Part shown: in pieces, positions 62,009 through 64,000 of the stretch
Layout of the letters: each line of letters starts with the position of its first letter
How positions within the stretch are numbered: position 1 is the stretch's first letter
Source of the DNA: Bacteroidota bacterium
GTDB taxonomy: Bacteria; Bacteroidota; Bacteroidia; Chitinophagales; BACL12
Length of the DNA stretch: 64,000 nt
Direction of reading: 5' to 3'
Assembly (NCBI GenBank): GCA_016706255.1
Contig: JADJJZ010000006.1
Coordinates: 310,001-374,000 of the forward strand
Program-made: the position numbers and the translations under genes
The notes under the pieces: generated by a model
What the model was told of the DNA's origin: nothing
Seen by the model: the letters and a program-made list of their open reading frames with translations, nothing else
Database searches by the model: none

Positions 62009-64000
62009 ATGAAAAAAATTAAATTTTTGTACTTGATTTCAAAAAATCCAGTGTACAAAAATTGCTAAGCAATTTTTGTATGTTTTCTTATCAATCTAAG
62101 CTTAATGGAAGCTTTGAAGGCTGAAAACCCTATGAACCTGAATGTTGCATTTAACGTTAATTTTCTACCTGATTCAATTCCAAATGATTCAATAGAAGAA
62201 CAAACTTACGAATTTGGGGACACTGTTTCCATTGTTATTGATGGTGCCGACACGGTTTATACAATATACACTGACACATCTAGCAATTTTTGGCTTATTG
62301 ACCCCTTTGCTATTTACGTTACACCTTCTGGTGAACCAAATGTTGTCAATCCTGATATGTTTGGAGTCAACGTATCTAGTATGTTTCAACATGCACCAGA
62401 ATCAGAAAATGTTAAATATACGGATACAAAAGATCCCTGGACATTATTAACAGAACTAAAGCCAAAAGTACTTCGGTTTCCGGATGGTTCTGGAGGGAAG
62501 TTTTCGAGGCTTCTCGGCTCTCAAAACCTCGACCCGGATAGTGAAGATTACTTGAAATGGAATGGCGGTTATGGGTTTAATCTTGATGAAATTATTTCAT
62601 ATTATGATTATACAGATGGCGTTATGTCTGTGCCCGAAAAAGAGGTTGATGATTTGATTTCCGAATATTTAGCTGGAACTTTAGATTTATCGTGGATTGA
62701 AGCACAAGATCAAGAAGACTTCAAGACCCTATTGGTTCAATATTATGAAGAACAACCTACTTACGACCCTTCTTTACCAGCTTTTGATACATATGAAGAA
62801 CAACCATTATTTATCAATGAGTTTATTCGTCTCGTAAAACAAATTGAAGAACAGGACCCCGAAAATGAGGATGATGACTATAGGTTAGATGTTGTTTTAT
62901 GCCTCGATATTATAAATGAAACTGCCCAACGCAATTTAGAGATCATTGATTATTTGGTTAATCAGCATGGTATTAATGTTGTAGGAATTGAATTAGGTAA
63001 TGAGGTTTACTCTAAATTTTATGGCAGGAGTATGGGCTTCAAAAATTCAGGACTTGGTGGCACCCCAAAGTCAGCCTTTTCATTTTATTGGGATTATATT
63101 CATGGGTTGGACTACCCAATATATTTTGACCTTACAAATGTTTTGCCACCTGCAATGTTGGCAACAGATGCACATGATTTCATTGGTGTTTTAAATGCTG
63201 TTTCCGGATTTGCTGATATAGGCTATGGGATACCAGCAGAAAATTTACATACTTCAGGAGCTCCATTTAAAACAATTGAAGATATTAATGTTACCGGCGG
63301 CGGCGGTGGCGCATTACCTGAATGGAATGAAGATTTGTATAATCACTATGAAAGTGACGATGATTTAAATGATGACTTGGATTTTGATGCAGTTATTTTG
63401 CACCCTTATTACACGCCAAAATCTAATGGGGTAGGGGCTAATGAAAACTGGCGTGAAATACCATTGTGTCTTGACTATGATCCCGGCACTGTAGGAATTT
63501 ATGATGATTACACAGACTTATGGAATTATGCAATTTATGATGAAGCTTTAAGATGCGCATTCGATAATATAATAGGTATTGGTGGCGCAACTGGAAACTT
63601 CAGAGATTTAATAAAGACTCGACATAAACAAAACTACATAGGGCAAAATTCAGTGTTACATTTTGATGAGTTTGAAGCTAAAGGTAAAAGATTATGGACA
63701 ACAGAATCTAATTTATTAGATGTAGAAAAAGGTGCAGCAGAAGATTTGCAAATGCGATTAAGTGTTTATACAAATAGCTTTGCACATTCTTTCTTGTTAC
63801 AGGAATGGAACCTAAAGAATATCAAAATGAATTATTACCCGGAGTTTGTAAATCCCAATTTTTACACTATTTCAACCTGGCAAAATTTTGTTGGAGGTAG
63901 TACCATTGATTTCTTATATGCAAGTGATAAGCAGGATCAAATTGAATTAGGCGTGCTACCAAATGAACTGGGAGATTTAACAGGCTGCGATGAGGATAAA
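62009..64000 (+). CDS. Secreted clan GH-A-like glycoside hydrolase, 5' part, with stop codon in the signal peptide
   Basis: From ATG 62009 the frame reads MKKIKFLYLISKNPVYKNC then TAA (62066-62068) and goes on in the same frame as AIFVCFLINLSLMEALKAEN, a hydrophobic signal-like piece, then 620 or so open codons to the window edge. The next ATG in frame (62105) would give a protein without a signal peptide. The body has KVLRFPDGSGGKF, GINVVGIELGNEVYSKFYG (GNE, a possible acid/base Glu), VILHPYYTPKS and GKRLWTTESNLLD (a possible nucleophile Glu), the spacing seen in alpha-L-arabinofuranosidase-like and related TIM-barrel hydrolases. The family and substrate are not certain. The 3' end lies outside. 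Confidence 0.65.
62022..62080 (+). promoter_or_regulatory. Alternative hairpins around the stop in the leader
   Basis: A perfect 12-bp inverted repeat TACAAAAATTGC/GCAATTTTTGTA (62054-62065 with 62069-62080) has the stop TAA as its 3-nt loop. The left arm can instead pair with AATTTTTGTAC at 62022-62032 (11 bp). The two stems exclude each other. Confidence 0.5.

Noticed and set aside
1..64000. tRNA or rRNA genes, or a replication origin
   Set aside because: No cloverleaf with a TTCGA-type T loop, no rRNA stretch and no DnaA-box cluster was seen on either strand by reading; a tRNA search program was not available to confirm it.

Overview
The window is a piece of a Bacteroidota chromosome (AT-rich, roughly 38-40 % GC by eye), probably from the Chitinophagales/Sphingobacteriales/Saprospirales part of the phylum; the exact order cannot be fixed from sequence alone. 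Signs of the phylum are cargo of the type IX secretion system (C-terminal sorting domains on at least six proteins), a PorP/SprF component, TonB-dependent receptors (one paired with a DUF4249 lipoprotein), -7 promoter elements of the form TAnnTTTG, almost no Shine-Dalgarno sites, a bacillithiol-linked YtxJ protein and a mevalonate route to isoprenoids. Several single-base lesions in otherwise good genes, plus one A-free G/T block, suggest a draft or metagenome assembly with local consensus errors.

Layout. 1-7.9 kb (minus): end of an FAD oxidoreductase, a DUF547 lipoprotein, two tandem 819-residue secreted metalloproteases and an AI-2E family permease. 7.96-12.9 kb (minus): an arsenosugar cluster (arsM, phosphate-type permease, glycosyltransferase, arsS, peroxidase-like protein, second glycosyltransferase). 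13-14.8 kb: YtxJ, a DNA alkylation repair protein and a class IV aminotransferase. 15-20 kb (plus): sucA-sucB and a secreted endonuclease-like protein. 20.2-26.4 kb (minus): mevalonate genes (mevalonate kinase with an internal TGA, diphosphomevalonate decarboxylase, GYDIA GHMP kinase, HMG-CoA reductase, type 2 IPP isomerase), with one frameshifted lipoprotein gene in between.

26.5-29.1 kb: an M3 oligoendopeptidase gene bracketed by mirrored copies of an intergenic hairpin repeat. 29.1-33.1 kb: a two-component system divergent from a PDZ protein. 33.3-36.6 kb: TonB receptor and Nfu-type Fe-S carrier. 36.6-39.9 kb (minus): a compact four-gene set of two paralogous small cysteine-rich lipoproteins around a MauE/thioredoxin-like membrane protein and a type IX-exported PhoD phosphatase. 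40-46 kb: rlmN, porP/sprF, a YwqK-like protein, a YgjP-type metallopeptidase, a coiled-coil secreted protein and a DUF5723 protein. 46-49.7 kb: a decayed stretch with a MITE-like element, broken tandem copies of a secreted protein gene and a remnant of the neighbouring dipeptidase gene, followed by intact copies of both.

50-55.2 kb (plus): ATP synthase genes atpB-E-F-H-A-G (no beta or epsilon), with an attenuator-like leader and an intrinsic terminator after atpE. 55.2-58.5 kb: an A-free low-complexity block, then a TonB receptor with a frameshifted N-terminus and its DUF4249 partner. 58.5-61.8 kb: a thioredoxin-like protein, scpB and an rRNA pseudouridine synthase overlapping scpB by about 190 bp. 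62-64 kb: the 5' two thirds or so of a secreted glycoside-hydrolase-like protein whose signal peptide is interrupted by a stop codon inside a perfect hairpin; it runs off the end of the window.

The clearest physiological units are arsenic conversion to organoarsenicals, the TCA 2-oxoglutarate dehydrogenase pair, isoprenoid synthesis through mevalonate, ATP synthesis and type IX secretion.
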